Below are positions 26,845 through 34,901 of a stretch of 64,000 nucleotides of DNA, piece after piece (position 1 is the first letter of the stretch; each line of letters begins with the position of its first letter). A model generated the notes under the pieces. The model had not been told where the DNA came from, made no database searches, and saw only the letters and a list, made by a program, of their open reading frames with translations. Origin of the DNA: Bin55 sp963664665 (lineage in GTDB: Bacteria; Pseudomonadota; Gammaproteobacteria; Pseudomonadales; Azotimanducaceae); assembly GCA_963664665.2 (NCBI GenBank), contig CAXXMH010000004.1:992001-1056000 (forward strand), in the 5' to 3' direction. The translations under genes were made by a program, and so were the position numbers.

Positions 26845-26952
26845 TCACGCAACGGTTCGTTGCAGGGATTCTCGCTTCCAGAAATACGTTTACCTTAAGT
26901 TCAGCGTGGATCTACCACACCACGCGAGTGGAACTTCGAGAGGTCGAGTTTT

Positions 26953-27582
26953 ATGTTCACGGGGATTGCGCACGGGAAATACAGCGCCACCGTGCGTAGA
27001 CAAGATGACGGCATCCTCAAGCTGACGCTTGATCTTGGCGCTTACGGGCGAGATTTAGCGAGTGGCGCCTCTGTTTCGATAAATGGTGTGTGCCTAACCG
27101 TTGTCTCAAATTCCGAAGGTGTCGCAAGTTTTGATGTTGTCAGCGAAACAGCGCGTATCAGCAACCTGGGTGAGCTGATGGATGGTTCAAACGTAAACGT
27201 CGAGCGTTCGTTTCGCGTAGGAGATGAAGTGGGTGGTCACATGCTTTCTGGTCATGTCGCGGACGTCGTCACAGTTGCAAGTAACACGGTAGATGAATCA
27301 GAAGCACAGCTCGTATTTGTCGTGCCAGAAGCTTGGCGGCGTTACTTGATGCCGAAAGGGTTTGTTGCGCTCAATGGCTGTAGTCTGACGGTCGCGGAAT
27401 TCGATCGGCAATCGGGGCTTGGCGCGATTAATCTCATTCCTGAGACCTTGCGTCGAACCACCTTCGACGAAGTTGTAGAAGGCGACCGATTGAATTTGGA
27501 GGTGGACTCACAAACACAGGCAGTCGTTGATACGGTACGCGCGATGATGTCCGACAAGAACTGGCTTCAGTCGATTCAGTGA
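26953..27582 (+). CDS. ribE: Riboflavin synthase alpha subunit
   Basis: This 209-residue enzyme dismutates two molecules of 6,7-dimethyl-8-ribityllumazine into riboflavin. It starts with the diagnostic MFTGI and has two lumazine-binding domains: the first with SINGVCLTV and the second with GFVALNGCSLTV, linked by VGDEVGGHMLSGHV. Length is normal. Its stop overlaps the pyrF GTG start by four bases, so the two are translationally coupled although they belong to different pathways. Confidence 0.93.
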   Translation: MFTGIAHGKYSATVRRQDDGILKLTLDLGAYGRDLASGASVSINGVCLTVVSNSEGVASFDVVSETARISNLGELMDGSNVNVERSFRVGDEVGGHMLSGHVADVVTVASNTVDESEAQLVFVVPEAWRRYLMPKGFVALNGCSLTVAEFDRQSGLGAINLIPETLRRTTFDEVVEGDRLNLEVDSQTQAVVDTVRAMMSDKNWLQSIQ

Positions 27583-28394
27583 CCGACCGACCGAATTTTC
27601 ACGCTAAAGTCGAAACAGCGTGGGAGCAAAGCAAGACCCTTCTGTGTGTAGGACTTGATCCGCGTGTTGAGATGCTACCTGCGTCTTTCGAAAAGGATCG
27701 AGATAACGTTCTCGAGTTTTGTAAAACGATCGTCGATGCCACCGAAGGCTCCGTGTGTGCATATAAACCGAATCATGCTTTCTTTGCGTCTCTAGGTCTA
27801 GAAGACGAGCTCGCAGATGTGATAGAGTACATTCACAACCGCTATCGAGATACACCGGTAATTCTTGACGCAAAACGCGGCGATATCGACTCAACAGCTG
27901 AGCAATACGCGATCGAAGCATTTGATCGCTATGACGCCGATGCTGTGACGGTTAATCCATTTCTCGGTTGGGATACGGTTGAACCTTTCCTCAAGTGGGA
28001 GGACCGTGGTGTATTTGTGCTTTGTCGAACTAGCAACGTAGGGAGCGCTTGGCTACAGACCCAACCTGACATAGATCCGGTGTATGAACAGATTGCAGAA
28101 CGCGTTGATACATTAAACAACCCAAATGTAGGTCTGGTCGTCGGGGCAACCAACCTAGAGGAACTTCGCGAAATTCGAGACTATGCTCCCGACACATTGT
28201 TGTTAGTACCCGGTGTAGGCATTCAAGGTGCGGATGCAAGCGATGTGCTCGAAACTGGGTGTGCCGACGATGGACGGGAAGTCATCATAAATGTATCTCG
28301 CGGCATCATTCATCAAGACCAATCGACGGATTACCTCAATTCCGTGACTGCAAAAGCACGAGAATACGCATCTCAAATGATGATCAACGAATAG
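27579..28394 (+). CDS. pyrF: Orotidine 5'-phosphate decarboxylase (type 2)
   Basis: The enzyme (271 residues, GTG start at 27579) decarboxylates OMP to UMP, the last step of UMP synthesis. VGLDPR at 24-29 and the catalytic tetrad segment VILDAKRGDIDSTAEQYA near 95-111, with the Lys-Asp pairs, are clear. The length and the AKRGDIDST variant fit the longer type 2 subfamily rather than the compact E. coli type. It follows ribE with a four-base overlap. Confidence 0.93.
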   Translation: MTDRPNFHAKVETAWEQSKTLLCVGLDPRVEMLPASFEKDRDNVLEFCKTIVDATEGSVCAYKPNHAFFASLGLEDELADVIEYIHNRYRDTPVILDAKRGDIDSTAEQYAIEAFDRYDADAVTVNPFLGWDTVEPFLKWEDRGVFVLCRTSNVGSAWLQTQPDIDPVYEQIAERVDTLNNPNVGLVVGATNLEELREIRDYAPDTLLLVPGVGIQGADASDVLETGCADDGREVIINVSRGIIHQDQSTDYLNSVTAKAREYASQMMINE

Positions 28395-28442
28395 ATGCTT
28401 GGGTTATTCGCGAGATTTGACACGAAGTTGATTCACTAAACC

Positions 28443-29246
28443 ATGTCAGCACCTTCGATCGTTCTCGCGATCGGTGGGTTCGATGGATCCGGAGGCGCGG
28501 GAACCTTGGCGGACGCACGCGCGATCCAGCTGAATGGTGGTTATCCCTGTGCGATTGTCACGGCGATAACGGCTCAGAATTCAGAGCGTGTGAACCGTGT
28601 CCACGCGGTATCCGCGGAGTTGATTCGTAGCCAATTAACCTCACTCGTAGACGATTTTCACATCGCTTCGATCAAGATTGGTTTGATGCCGAGCGCTGAA
28701 ATCGTCGAGACTTTGCTTGAGACGCTCAACAGTGGTCGACTGGACTGTCCAATCGTGATTGATCCTGTGACGCACTCAACGAGCGGTAGGCGCTTGACGG
28801 ATCAACGGGCTATTGACGCTCTCCTTACCGATTTGCTTCCTCTCGCGACACTGATTACGCCAAATATTGCCGAGGCACGCGATTTGACGAATACGTCGAT
28901 TCAAAACCTTGAGGATGCGACCTCGGCAGGACGGCAGATATTGAAGATGGGCTGCGAACACGTGCTTGTCAAAGGTGGGCACCTTGAAATAGATCGAGGG
29001 ACGGATGTTTGGTGTCATCGAGAAGGCCACGAGACGATCGAACCGAATGAACTGTTGGAGGGTACGGTGCGCGGTACCGGTTGCATGCTAGCGTCTGCGA
29101 TCGCCAGCTACTTGGCTCAACGCCGTTCGATGAGAGATGCCATCACGTCTTCGAAAAAATTCGTGAGTCGGGTTATTTCAGAGCGCCATCAATACGGGCA
29201 CGGTACACCGATGACAGTCGCCGGCATTCGGCGCTATGAGCCGTGA
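28443..29246 (+). CDS. thiD: Hydroxymethylpyrimidine (phosphate) kinase ThiD
   Basis: ThiD (267 residues) phosphorylates HMP and HMP-P to HMP-PP for thiamine synthesis. GGFDGSGGAG at 11-20 is the N-terminal ribokinase-like motif, VIDPVTHSTSGRRL binds substrate, and GTVRGTGCMLASAIASYLA is the C-terminal anion-hole signature. It overlaps thiE by four bases. It lies upstream of, and so outside, the TPP riboswitch that precedes thiC. Confidence 0.92.
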   Translation: MSAPSIVLAIGGFDGSGGAGTLADARAIQLNGGYPCAIVTAITAQNSERVNRVHAVSAELIRSQLTSLVDDFHIASIKIGLMPSAEIVETLLETLNSGRLDCPIVIDPVTHSTSGRRLTDQRAIDALLTDLLPLATLITPNIAEARDLTNTSIQNLEDATSAGRQILKMGCEHVLVKGGHLEIDRGTDVWCHREGHETIEPNELLEGTVRGTGCMLASAIASYLAQRRSMRDAITSSKKFVSRVISERHQYGHGTPMTVAGIRRYEP

Positions 29247-29872
29247 AACAAGCGATACCGTGCCTCCACGTTATTACGGATGAGACGCTACAGTCGCGAT
29301 ATTCACACGTTCAACTCGCTCGAATATGTGTTGATGCGGGAACTGACGGCGTTCAATACCGGGAAAAACGCGACAGGACGCTTGGCGAACGCATTCAAAC
29401 TGCGGTTCGAATGCGGCAGATTTGTGACGAGTCGGACGCGACGTTGATCGTAAACGATTTCGTTGATGTCGCAATTCAATCCGACGCGACCGCCATTCAC
29501 CTTGGTCGAACTGACGAAGCCGTAGCATCAGCCCGCACGATGATTCCCGAGAGCGCGATGATCGGAGGAACTGCGAATTCGTTTGAGGAAGCACTGCAAG
29601 TCGCGAAGCTCGGAGTGGATTACCTAGGGGTTGGACCTGTATTTGGAACTACATCGAAAGCAGCTCCCGCGCCGCCCTTAGGTATCGCAGCGCTACGCGA
29701 GATCTGCGACGCGATTGACAAACCAGTCGTGGCGATTGGCAATATTCGGCTAGAGAACGCTGCCGAAGTCATTGAGGCGGGTGCGCATGGTCTCGCGATA
29801 TTGTCTGCCATATGTTGTGCGCCAGACGTGGGAAAGGCAACCCGAGACTTTTGTGAGATTTTGGGTTTGTGA
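29243..29872 (+). CDS. thiE: Thiamine-phosphate synthase ThiE
   Basis: ThiE (209 residues, GTG start at 29243) joins HMP-PP and thiazole phosphate to give thiamine phosphate. QYREK near 38-42, LIVNDFVDVA, HLGRTD and GVGPVFGTTSKAAPAPPLG carry the diphosphate and thiazole contacts; VAIGNI replaces the more usual ALGGI. The key Arg, Lys, Asn and Asp positions appear intact. It is followed by a second family member with a four-base overlap. Confidence 0.9.
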   Translation: MKQAIPCLHVITDETLQSRYSHVQLARICVDAGTDGVQYREKRDRTLGERIQTAVRMRQICDESDATLIVNDFVDVAIQSDATAIHLGRTDEAVASARTMIPESAMIGGTANSFEEALQVAKLGVDYLGVGPVFGTTSKAAPAPPLGIAALREICDAIDKPVVAIGNIRLENAAEVIEAGAHGLAILSAICCAPDVGKATRDFCEILGL

Positions 29873-30525
29873 AAACAAGCTCTGCCGTCCCTCCCGAAGT
29901 CGTAGCCATTGTAGATTTGAATTACGCTGGCTCCTTTGATGATTGGATCGCGACGCTACGCCGTTTGAGCGATCTTCCTGAAGATCCGACACTATGCGTC
30001 CAGGCACGTGTTAAGTCGCGATCTGACGATGAGCTCGTAGTGCTTGCCGCACAAGCTCGCGAGGCGTTTCGAAATGCAACCGTGACACTGAGTTGGAATG
30101 GCGATCCTCATATAGCTTCTTCGTGTGGCTTTGACGCCTGCCATCAACCGCAAGCAAGCATCAGCGCTTTTCCTGAGGAAACGTCACACCTCACACACAG
30201 CGCATCCATCCACGATTTGGCGTCGCTACGGCTCGCGCAGTCATACAAAGTTGATTTTGTCGTCTTTGGACCTGTATTTCAGCCACGCTGGAAGAACGTT
30301 AGTGCGCAAGGTACCGACGAACTTACTCGACTGACTTCAAAATCAAGCATTCCGGTCGTTGCGTTAGGTGGGATTCATCTAGGAAATGTCTCGAAAATAC
30401 CTCAGACCGGTGCATACGGTATCGCTTGTTTGTCTAGCGTGATGGACTCAGAAGATCCAGTTCGTACCGTCACGGAGCTTCAGTCAGAATGGAAGGCGAG
30501 TAGCGGTACTCCTCATGGAAATTAG
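29869..30525 (+). CDS. ThiE/TenI-like protein, divergent second copy
   Basis: This is a 218-residue TIM-barrel protein with a GTG start. Its second half resembles the ThiE/TenI family: VDFVVFGPVFQPRWKNVSAQG, then the phosphate-binding strands PVVALGGIHLGN and GAYGIACLSSVM. Its first half lacks the QYREK and VND motifs of active ThiE, so synthase activity is doubtful. It could be a TenI-type thiazole aromatase, a regulator, or a decayed duplicate. Its position directly after thiE with a four-base overlap supports a thiamine role. Confidence 0.72.
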   Translation: MKTSSAVPPEVVAIVDLNYAGSFDDWIATLRRLSDLPEDPTLCVQARVKSRSDDELVVLAAQAREAFRNATVTLSWNGDPHIASSCGFDACHQPQASISAFPEETSHLTHSASIHDLASLRLAQSYKVDFVVFGPVFQPRWKNVSAQGTDELTRLTSKSSIPVVALGGIHLGNVSKIPQTGAYGIACLSSVMDSEDPVRTVTELQSEWKASSGTPHGN

Positions 30526-30607
30526 CGTTCGCGTCGAATTTGTACAGTGTGTTCAGCGGGTCGCAACACAGCAATCGATCAAGCATTTCTACCCGAAAGA
30601 CCTAACC

Positions 30608-30613
30608 TATAAT
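30608..30613 (+). promoter_or_regulatory. -10 box of the thiC transcript
   Basis: A perfect TATAAT at 30608-30613 lies only 8-9 bases upstream of the TPP aptamer. Transcription would start near 30619-30621, right at the first base of the aptamer. No strong -35 hexamer is present at normal spacing. Confidence 0.55.
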
Positions 30614-30618
30614 CGTTG

Positions 30619-30698
30619 AGTCGGGGTACCTCCATCGGTTGAGACGCACCTTGCGAACCCGTTGAACCTGATCCGGCTCATACCGGCGTAGGGAACAA
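30619..30698 (+). ncRNA. TPP riboswitch aptamer (THI element) controlling thiC-thiO-thiS-thiG
   Basis: The conserved thiamine-pyrophosphate aptamer is clear. CGGGGT at 30622-30627 pairs with ACCCG at 30657-30661 (P2). GGTTGAGA at 30637-30644 matches the conserved CTGAGA bulge apart from one base. GAACCTGATCCGG at 30664-30676 and CCGGCGTAGGGAA at 30683-30695 form the pyrophosphate-sensing arm. An outer P1 stem is not obvious. It precedes thiC, where TPP binding normally represses expression. Confidence 0.95.
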
Positions 30699-30736
30699 AC
30701 CCCGATATCGACAAGACCGGTAATCGGGGTTTTTTT
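30699..30736 (+). terminator. Riboswitch expression platform: terminator hairpin abutting the thiC start codon
   Basis: ACCCCGAT at 30699-30706 pairs with ATCGGGGT at 30723-30730, followed by a T-run (30730-30736) that directly touches the ATG at 30737. The only Shine-Dalgarno-like sequence, GGGG, is inside the 3' arm, so folding could both terminate transcription and hide the ribosome site. The same ACCCCGA can instead pair with TCGGGGT of aptamer stem P2, giving a mutually exclusive antiterminator. Confidence 0.8.
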
Positions 30737-32620
30737 ATGTCCGAACAATACGACCTCAGCAGTTCTGCAGGCATCGACGCATCACTTCTCGAACCTCTCA
30801 CTGGTTCGCGTAAGGTTTATGTCGAAGGCGATCGCGGGATGAAAGTCGGGATGCGAGAGATTTCTCTCTCTCCGACTCCTAGTCACGACGAGGAAAACAA
30901 GAGCAAACTCGAGGTTAATCCCTCAGTGAGGGTATACGACACATCGGGTCCTTACACGGATCCTGCGATCGAGGTGGATGTCAGGCAAGGCATCCCGCGG
31001 ACGCGTGAGGCGTGGATCGAAGCTCGGAATGACACCGAATTCCTAGATGGATTTACTTCATCGTTTACCCGCGTCCGTAACAGCGACATTCGTTTAGATT
31101 CGTTGCGATTTTCCCACGTGTGCACACCACGTCGAGCCAAAGCCGGTCGCAATGTGACCCAACTGCACTACGCTCGACAAGGCATTGTGACGCCCGAGAT
31201 GGAATATATCACGATCAGAGAGAATCTAGCGCGCGCGAATCCGGACTATCTCGACGACGTACAGCACTCGGGGAATGACTTCGGCGCAAGCATCCCTCGA
31301 GAGGTCACGCCCGAATTCGTGCGGGATGAGGTCGCGCGTGGTCGCGCCATCATCCCTAACAATATCAATCATCCTGAGTCCGAACCGATGATCATCGGAC
31401 GGAACTTCCTCGTGAAAATCAACGGAAATATCGGCAATAGTGCCGTGACTTCAAGCATTGAAGAGGAAGTCGTCAAGATGGTTTGGGCGACGCGATGGGG
31501 ATCCGATACCGTCATGGACTTGTCCACGGGTAAGAACATTCATGAAACACGTGAATGGATCATCCGCAATTCGCCCGTTCCAATCGGTACCGTGCCGATC
31601 TATCAAGCTTTGGAGAAGACGCGTGGGGTCGCAGAAGACCTGACCTGGGAGCTATTTCGAGACACACTGATCGAACAGGCCGAACAAGGGGTCGATTACT
31701 TCACCATTCATGCAGGTGTTCGCTTGCCGTATGTGCCGTTGACTGCGAAACGCACGACGGGGATTGTGAGTCGTGGCGGATCGATCATGGCCAAGTGGTG
31801 TCTGGCACACCACAAAGAGAGCTTCCTCTACGAGCATTTCGAAGATATTTGCGAAATCATGAAGCAATACGACGTTGCGTTTTCGCTTGGTGATGGCTTG
31901 CGACCTGGCTCTATTGCCGACGCGAATGACGAAGCGCAATTCGCTGAGCTTGAAACGCTCGGTGAATTAACTCGTATCGCTTGGAAGCACGACGTGCAGA
32001 CCATGATCGAAGGCCCTGGGCACGTTCCCATGCAGATGATCAAGGAAAACATGGACAAGCAACTTGAGTGTTGCGATGAAGCGCCTTTCTACACACTTGG
32101 CCCTTTAACGACAGATATTGCACCTGGATATGACCATATCACCTCAGCAATTGGCGCTGCGATGATTGGTTGGTACGGCTGCGCCATGCTTTGTTACGTG
32201 ACGCCTAAGGAACACTTGGGATTACCCGATCGAGAAGATGTGCGTGAAGGAATCATCACGTACAAGATTGCCGCCCATGCGGCAGATTTAGGAAAAGGGC
32301 ATCCAGGCGCACAAATGCGAGACAATGCTCTTTCTAAGTCACGCTTTGAGTTTCGCTGGGAAGACCAATTCAATCTTGGCTTAGATCCAGACAAGGCCAA
32401 AGAATTTCACGACGAGACGTTACCAAAAGATTCGGCGAAAGTAGCTCACTTCTGTTCGATGTGTGGACCAAAGTTCTGCTCAATGAAGATCTCGCAAGAG
32501 ATTCGGGATGCGGCGGGCGAACTTCACGACGAGGTGCACATGGTGGATGTCGAAGCTGAGATGGCAGAGAAGGCGCGCGAATTCCGCGAGAGCGGAAGCG
32601 AGATTTACCAGCGGGTTTAG
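30737..32620 (+). CDS. thiC: Phosphomethylpyrimidine synthase ThiC
   Basis: ThiC (627 residues) is the radical SAM enzyme that rearranges aminoimidazole ribotide into HMP phosphate. The C-terminal cluster motif Cys573-X2-Cys576-X4-Cys581 (CSMCGPKFC) binds the 4Fe-4S cluster. Conserved blocks such as HEPRE-like NINHPESEPMIIGRNFLVKIN (partial), SLGDGLRPGS and EGPGHVPM are present. Length is normal. The start codon follows the riboswitch T-run with no spacing. It begins the riboswitch-controlled half of the thiamine cluster. Confidence 0.97.
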   Translation: MSEQYDLSSSAGIDASLLEPLTGSRKVYVEGDRGMKVGMREISLSPTPSHDEENKSKLEVNPSVRVYDTSGPYTDPAIEVDVRQGIPRTREAWIEARNDTEFLDGFTSSFTRVRNSDIRLDSLRFSHVCTPRRAKAGRNVTQLHYARQGIVTPEMEYITIRENLARANPDYLDDVQHSGNDFGASIPREVTPEFVRDEVARGRAIIPNNINHPESEPMIIGRNFLVKINGNIGNSAVTSSIEEEVVKMVWATRWGSDTVMDLSTGKNIHETREWIIRNSPVPIGTVPIYQALEKTRGVAEDLTWELFRDTLIEQAEQGVDYFTIHAGVRLPYVPLTAKRTTGIVSRGGSIMAKWCLAHHKESFLYEHFEDICEIMKQYDVAFSLGDGLRPGSIADANDEAQFAELETLGELTRIAWKHDVQTMIEGPGHVPMQMIKENMDKQLECCDEAPFYTLGPLTTDIAPGYDHITSAIGAAMIGWYGCAMLCYVTPKEHLGLPDREDVREGIITYKIAAHAADLGKGHPGAQMRDNALSKSRFEFRWEDQFNLGLDPDKAKEFHDETLPKDSAKVAHFCSMCGPKFCSMKISQEIRDAAGELHDEVHMVDVEAEMAEKAREFRESGSEIYQRV

Positions 32621-32625
32621 TCACG

Positions 32626-33621
32626 TTGGACGTCGTTATTGCCGGAGCTGGTCTGATCGGCCGCCTCCTTGGGTGGCGGCTCGTCAGCGACGGGCACGCT
32701 GTCACGTTATACGAACGTGAATCGCGAGACCACCCGACTAGCAGTTCATACGTCGCAGCGGCGATGTTGGCGCCGCTGAGTGAGTATCCGGAGTGTCATC
32801 CTGCGATTTGGCATATGGCGAAGACGAGCCTCGACGCGTGGCCTGCAATCTTGAATGAGCTGAACGTTCCGTTTGGGATGGATGGTTCTGTCGTTGTAGC
32901 ACACACCCAAGATGCTCCACTGTTAGCGAACTTTCGACGTATGTTGACACGGGCTCAGCTTGAAGGCGTGAGCGAACTGTTAGCGAACGAATTGCGAACA
33001 CTAGAGCCAGATCTCGCAGATCGCTTTACTTCGGGTTTACATCTTCGCGGTGAAGGTTGGCTGGACAATCGCGCATTACTGACTGCGCTCGAGAATCGAT
33101 GTGGGACGATCCATTTTGAACGTCCCGTCGATCCCATGACATTGACGGGTGACTTGGTGGTCGACTGTCGAGGAAAAGACTCGGATGACTCAGAACTGCG
33201 AGGCGTTCGTGGCGAAGCGATTCGAGTCTATGCACCAGAGGTGCGATTGAGTCGTCCAGTCCGCTTGATGCATCCTAAATACCAGCTCTATGTCTCGCCA
33301 AGGCCAGACAACGTATTCGTGATCGGCGCTACCCAAATCGAAAGTGCCGTCTCAACTCCGATGACTGTACGAAGTGCACTCGAATTGCTTTCGGCTGCGT
33401 ATACGCTTCACGCAGGCTTCGCGGAAGCCGATATCCTTGAGTTAAGTGTTGGTGTTCGACCTGCGTATCCGGATAACTTACCAAGGATTCAAAGGCGCGA
33501 TGGAGTATTGCGGATAAATGGTTTGTATCGACACGGATATCTCCTTGCGCCGGCGGTTGTCCAAGCTGCGATCGAAGAGATTGAGGCAGAATGCAAGTAT
33601 TCGTTAACGGCGATCCAATAA
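32626..33621 (+). CDS. thiO: Glycine oxidase ThiO
   Basis: ThiO (331 residues) is an FAD-dependent oxidase that turns glycine into iminoglycine (dehydroglycine) for thiazole synthesis using oxygen. VVIAGAGLIGRLLGWRLVSDGHAVTLYE at the N-terminus is the FAD-binding Rossmann motif (shown only in part to residue 28), and INGLYRHGYLLAPAV near the C-terminus is the DAO-family signature. The start is TTG at 32626, six bases after the thiC stop. ThiO instead of the oxygen-sensitive ThiH indicates aerobic thiamine synthesis. It overlaps thiS by 31 bases. Confidence 0.88.
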   Translation: MDVVIAGAGLIGRLLGWRLVSDGHAVTLYERESRDHPTSSSYVAAAMLAPLSEYPECHPAIWHMAKTSLDAWPAILNELNVPFGMDGSVVVAHTQDAPLLANFRRMLTRAQLEGVSELLANELRTLEPDLADRFTSGLHLRGEGWLDNRALLTALENRCGTIHFERPVDPMTLTGDLVVDCRGKDSDDSELRGVRGEAIRVYAPEVRLSRPVRLMHPKYQLYVSPRPDNVFVIGATQIESAVSTPMTVRSALELLSAAYTLHAGFAEADILELSVGVRPAYPDNLPRIQRRDGVLRINGLYRHGYLLAPAVVQAAIEEIEAECKYSLTAIQ

Positions 33622-33788
33622 CTGTCGAAGCAGTACCACTCGATGAGTTGCTCGTTTCACTGGGCTACGAGTGCGAGAAAGTCGCGGTCGCGGTGAACGA
33701 GACGTTTGTGCCTCGTCGGAAGTGGGGCTCTCGTGAGCTGAATGTCGACGATCGAGTAGATGTACTCGCCGCGATTCAGGGTGGCTAA
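33591..33788 (+). CDS. thiS: Sulfur carrier protein ThiS
   Basis: ThiS (65 residues) is the ubiquitin-like sulfur carrier of thiazole synthesis and ends in AIQGG, the diglycine that becomes the thiocarboxylate. MQVFVNGDPITVEAVPLDELL and the C-terminal DRVDVLAAIQGG fit the family. It overlaps thiO by 31 bases and is directly followed by thiG. The activating enzyme ThiF is not in the window. Confidence 0.93.
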   Translation: MQVFVNGDPITVEAVPLDELLVSLGYECEKVAVAVNETFVPRRKWGSRELNVDDRVDVLAAIQGG

Positions 33789-34580
33789 ATGATGGATTCA
33801 AGTTGGTCGGTTTACGGCACCGAACTGACTAGTCGGTTATTTTTAGGGACGGCGCGTTATCCCTCTCCCGCTGTCGTCGAAGAAGCGATCATTGCTTCGA
33901 AAACCGATGTGATTACGACTGGATTGCGACGTCAAGCGCCGCAACAAGGCGGTGGGCAAGGCTTCTGGAACTTTTTGAAACAGCAGGATTGCCATCTGCT
34001 GCCTAATACTGCAGGTTGTGCAACCGCAAAAGAGGCGGTCACGCTCGCGCAAATGAGTCGCGAGATTTTTGACACCGATTGGATCAAACTTGAAGTGACT
34101 GGGGACGAATACAACCTGCAACCGGATCCTTTCGAGCTCTTAACGGCAACGGAAGAACTCACCAAATTAGGATTTAAAGTATTCCCTTACACCACGGACG
34201 ACCTGGTGGTGTGTACGCGTTTGGCAGAGATGGGCTGTGAAGTGATCATGCCATGGGGATCACCCATCGGCACTGGAAAAGGCTTGATTAATCCCTATGC
34301 ACTCGCGACGTTACGTAACCGCCTGCCGACCATCAAGCTGATCGTTGACGCCGGAATCGGTATGCCATCGCACGCAACGCAAGCGATGGAGCTTGGTTTC
34401 GATGGTGTCCTTCTCAATACAGCGGTCGCGAAGGCAGATGATCCCATCCAGATGGCTTCCGCGATGGCTTTGGCAATCAAAGCAGGTCGTCTGGCGTATG
34501 AAGCGGGTGCGATGCCAGTGAGTGAGACCGCACAGGCATCGACACCGATTCCAGGACGGCCATTCTGGCACACGAAGTAA
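33789..34580 (+). CDS. thiG: Thiazole synthase ThiG
   Basis: ThiG (263 residues) is a TIM-barrel enzyme that condenses DXP, dehydroglycine and ThiS thiocarboxylate into thiazole phosphate. Lys100 in DWIKLEV forms the Schiff base with DXP; MPWGSPIGTGKGLINP and VDAGIGMPSHATQAMELGFDGVLLNTAVAKA are the phosphate-binding signatures. The start is ATG at 33789, immediately after the thiS stop. It is the last gene of the riboswitch operon; an IS110-family element is inserted 13 bases beyond its stop. Confidence 0.95.
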   Translation: MMDSSWSVYGTELTSRLFLGTARYPSPAVVEEAIIASKTDVITTGLRRQAPQQGGGQGFWNFLKQQDCHLLPNTAGCATAKEAVTLAQMSREIFDTDWIKLEVTGDEYNLQPDPFELLTATEELTKLGFKVFPYTTDDLVVCTRLAEMGCEVIMPWGSPIGTGKGLINPYALATLRNRLPTIKLIVDAGIGMPSHATQAMELGFDGVLLNTAVAKADDPIQMASAMALAIKAGRLAYEAGAMPVSETAQASTPIPGRPFWHTK

Positions 34581-34593
34581 GCGCCTAAATACT

Positions 34594-34613
34594 GATATGT
34601 TTTGACCTGTGCT
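34594..34613 (+). repeat. Inverted repeat, transposase-distal end of the IS110-family element
   Basis: The 20 bases starting GATATGTTTTGACC are exactly complementary to 36131-36150. IS1111-type repeats are usually slightly subterminal, so the exact element boundary may be a few bases outside. A CT dinucleotide at 34592-34593 and another at 36153-36154 could be the duplicated crossover core. Confidence 0.9.
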
Positions 34614-34901
34614 TAGGTTCTTTTTGATTTTGTCAAGTCATCGTCGTTTAGAAGTGAACTGAGGAGACGACGTGGGTTCGAAATGGACCATTGCCAACTC
34701 TGACATGCGTGGGTTGGATACCACAGTACGGTGCTGCTTCTGCGGACTTGCCTCAGTCTAGTAACGTGGATGCTCGTTGACGTAAGTATGCCGACGTCCA
34801 TCATAGTATTGTCGAGGGTTTCCGCTGGTGGCCACGCCGTCCCGCTCAGTTCGTCATCATACCTCGTTTTCTGTATTTGTTGCTTGCATCGTGCACGGGC
34901 G
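34614..34901 (-). ncRNA. Candidate bridge RNA/seekRNA of the IS110-family element
   Basis: The 288 non-coding bases downstream of the transposase are where IS1111-type elements carry their guide RNA. On the minus strand, 34817-34751 folds as an internal loop. The outer stem pairs CCTC (34817-34814) with GAGG (34754-34751). The inner hairpin pairs GATG/CATC and GACGT/ACGTC. On the 5' side of the loop is AATACT (34810-34805), identical to the DNA just left of the element (34588-34593). On the 3' side is CTAGAC (34761-34756), the complement of the DNA just right of it (36151-36156). This is the arrangement of target-binding guides. No donor loop could be assigned. Confidence 0.55.

Noticed and set aside
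34614..34901. Donor-binding loop of the candidate bridge RNA
   Set aside because: I could not find loop sequences matching the joined element ends convincingly.
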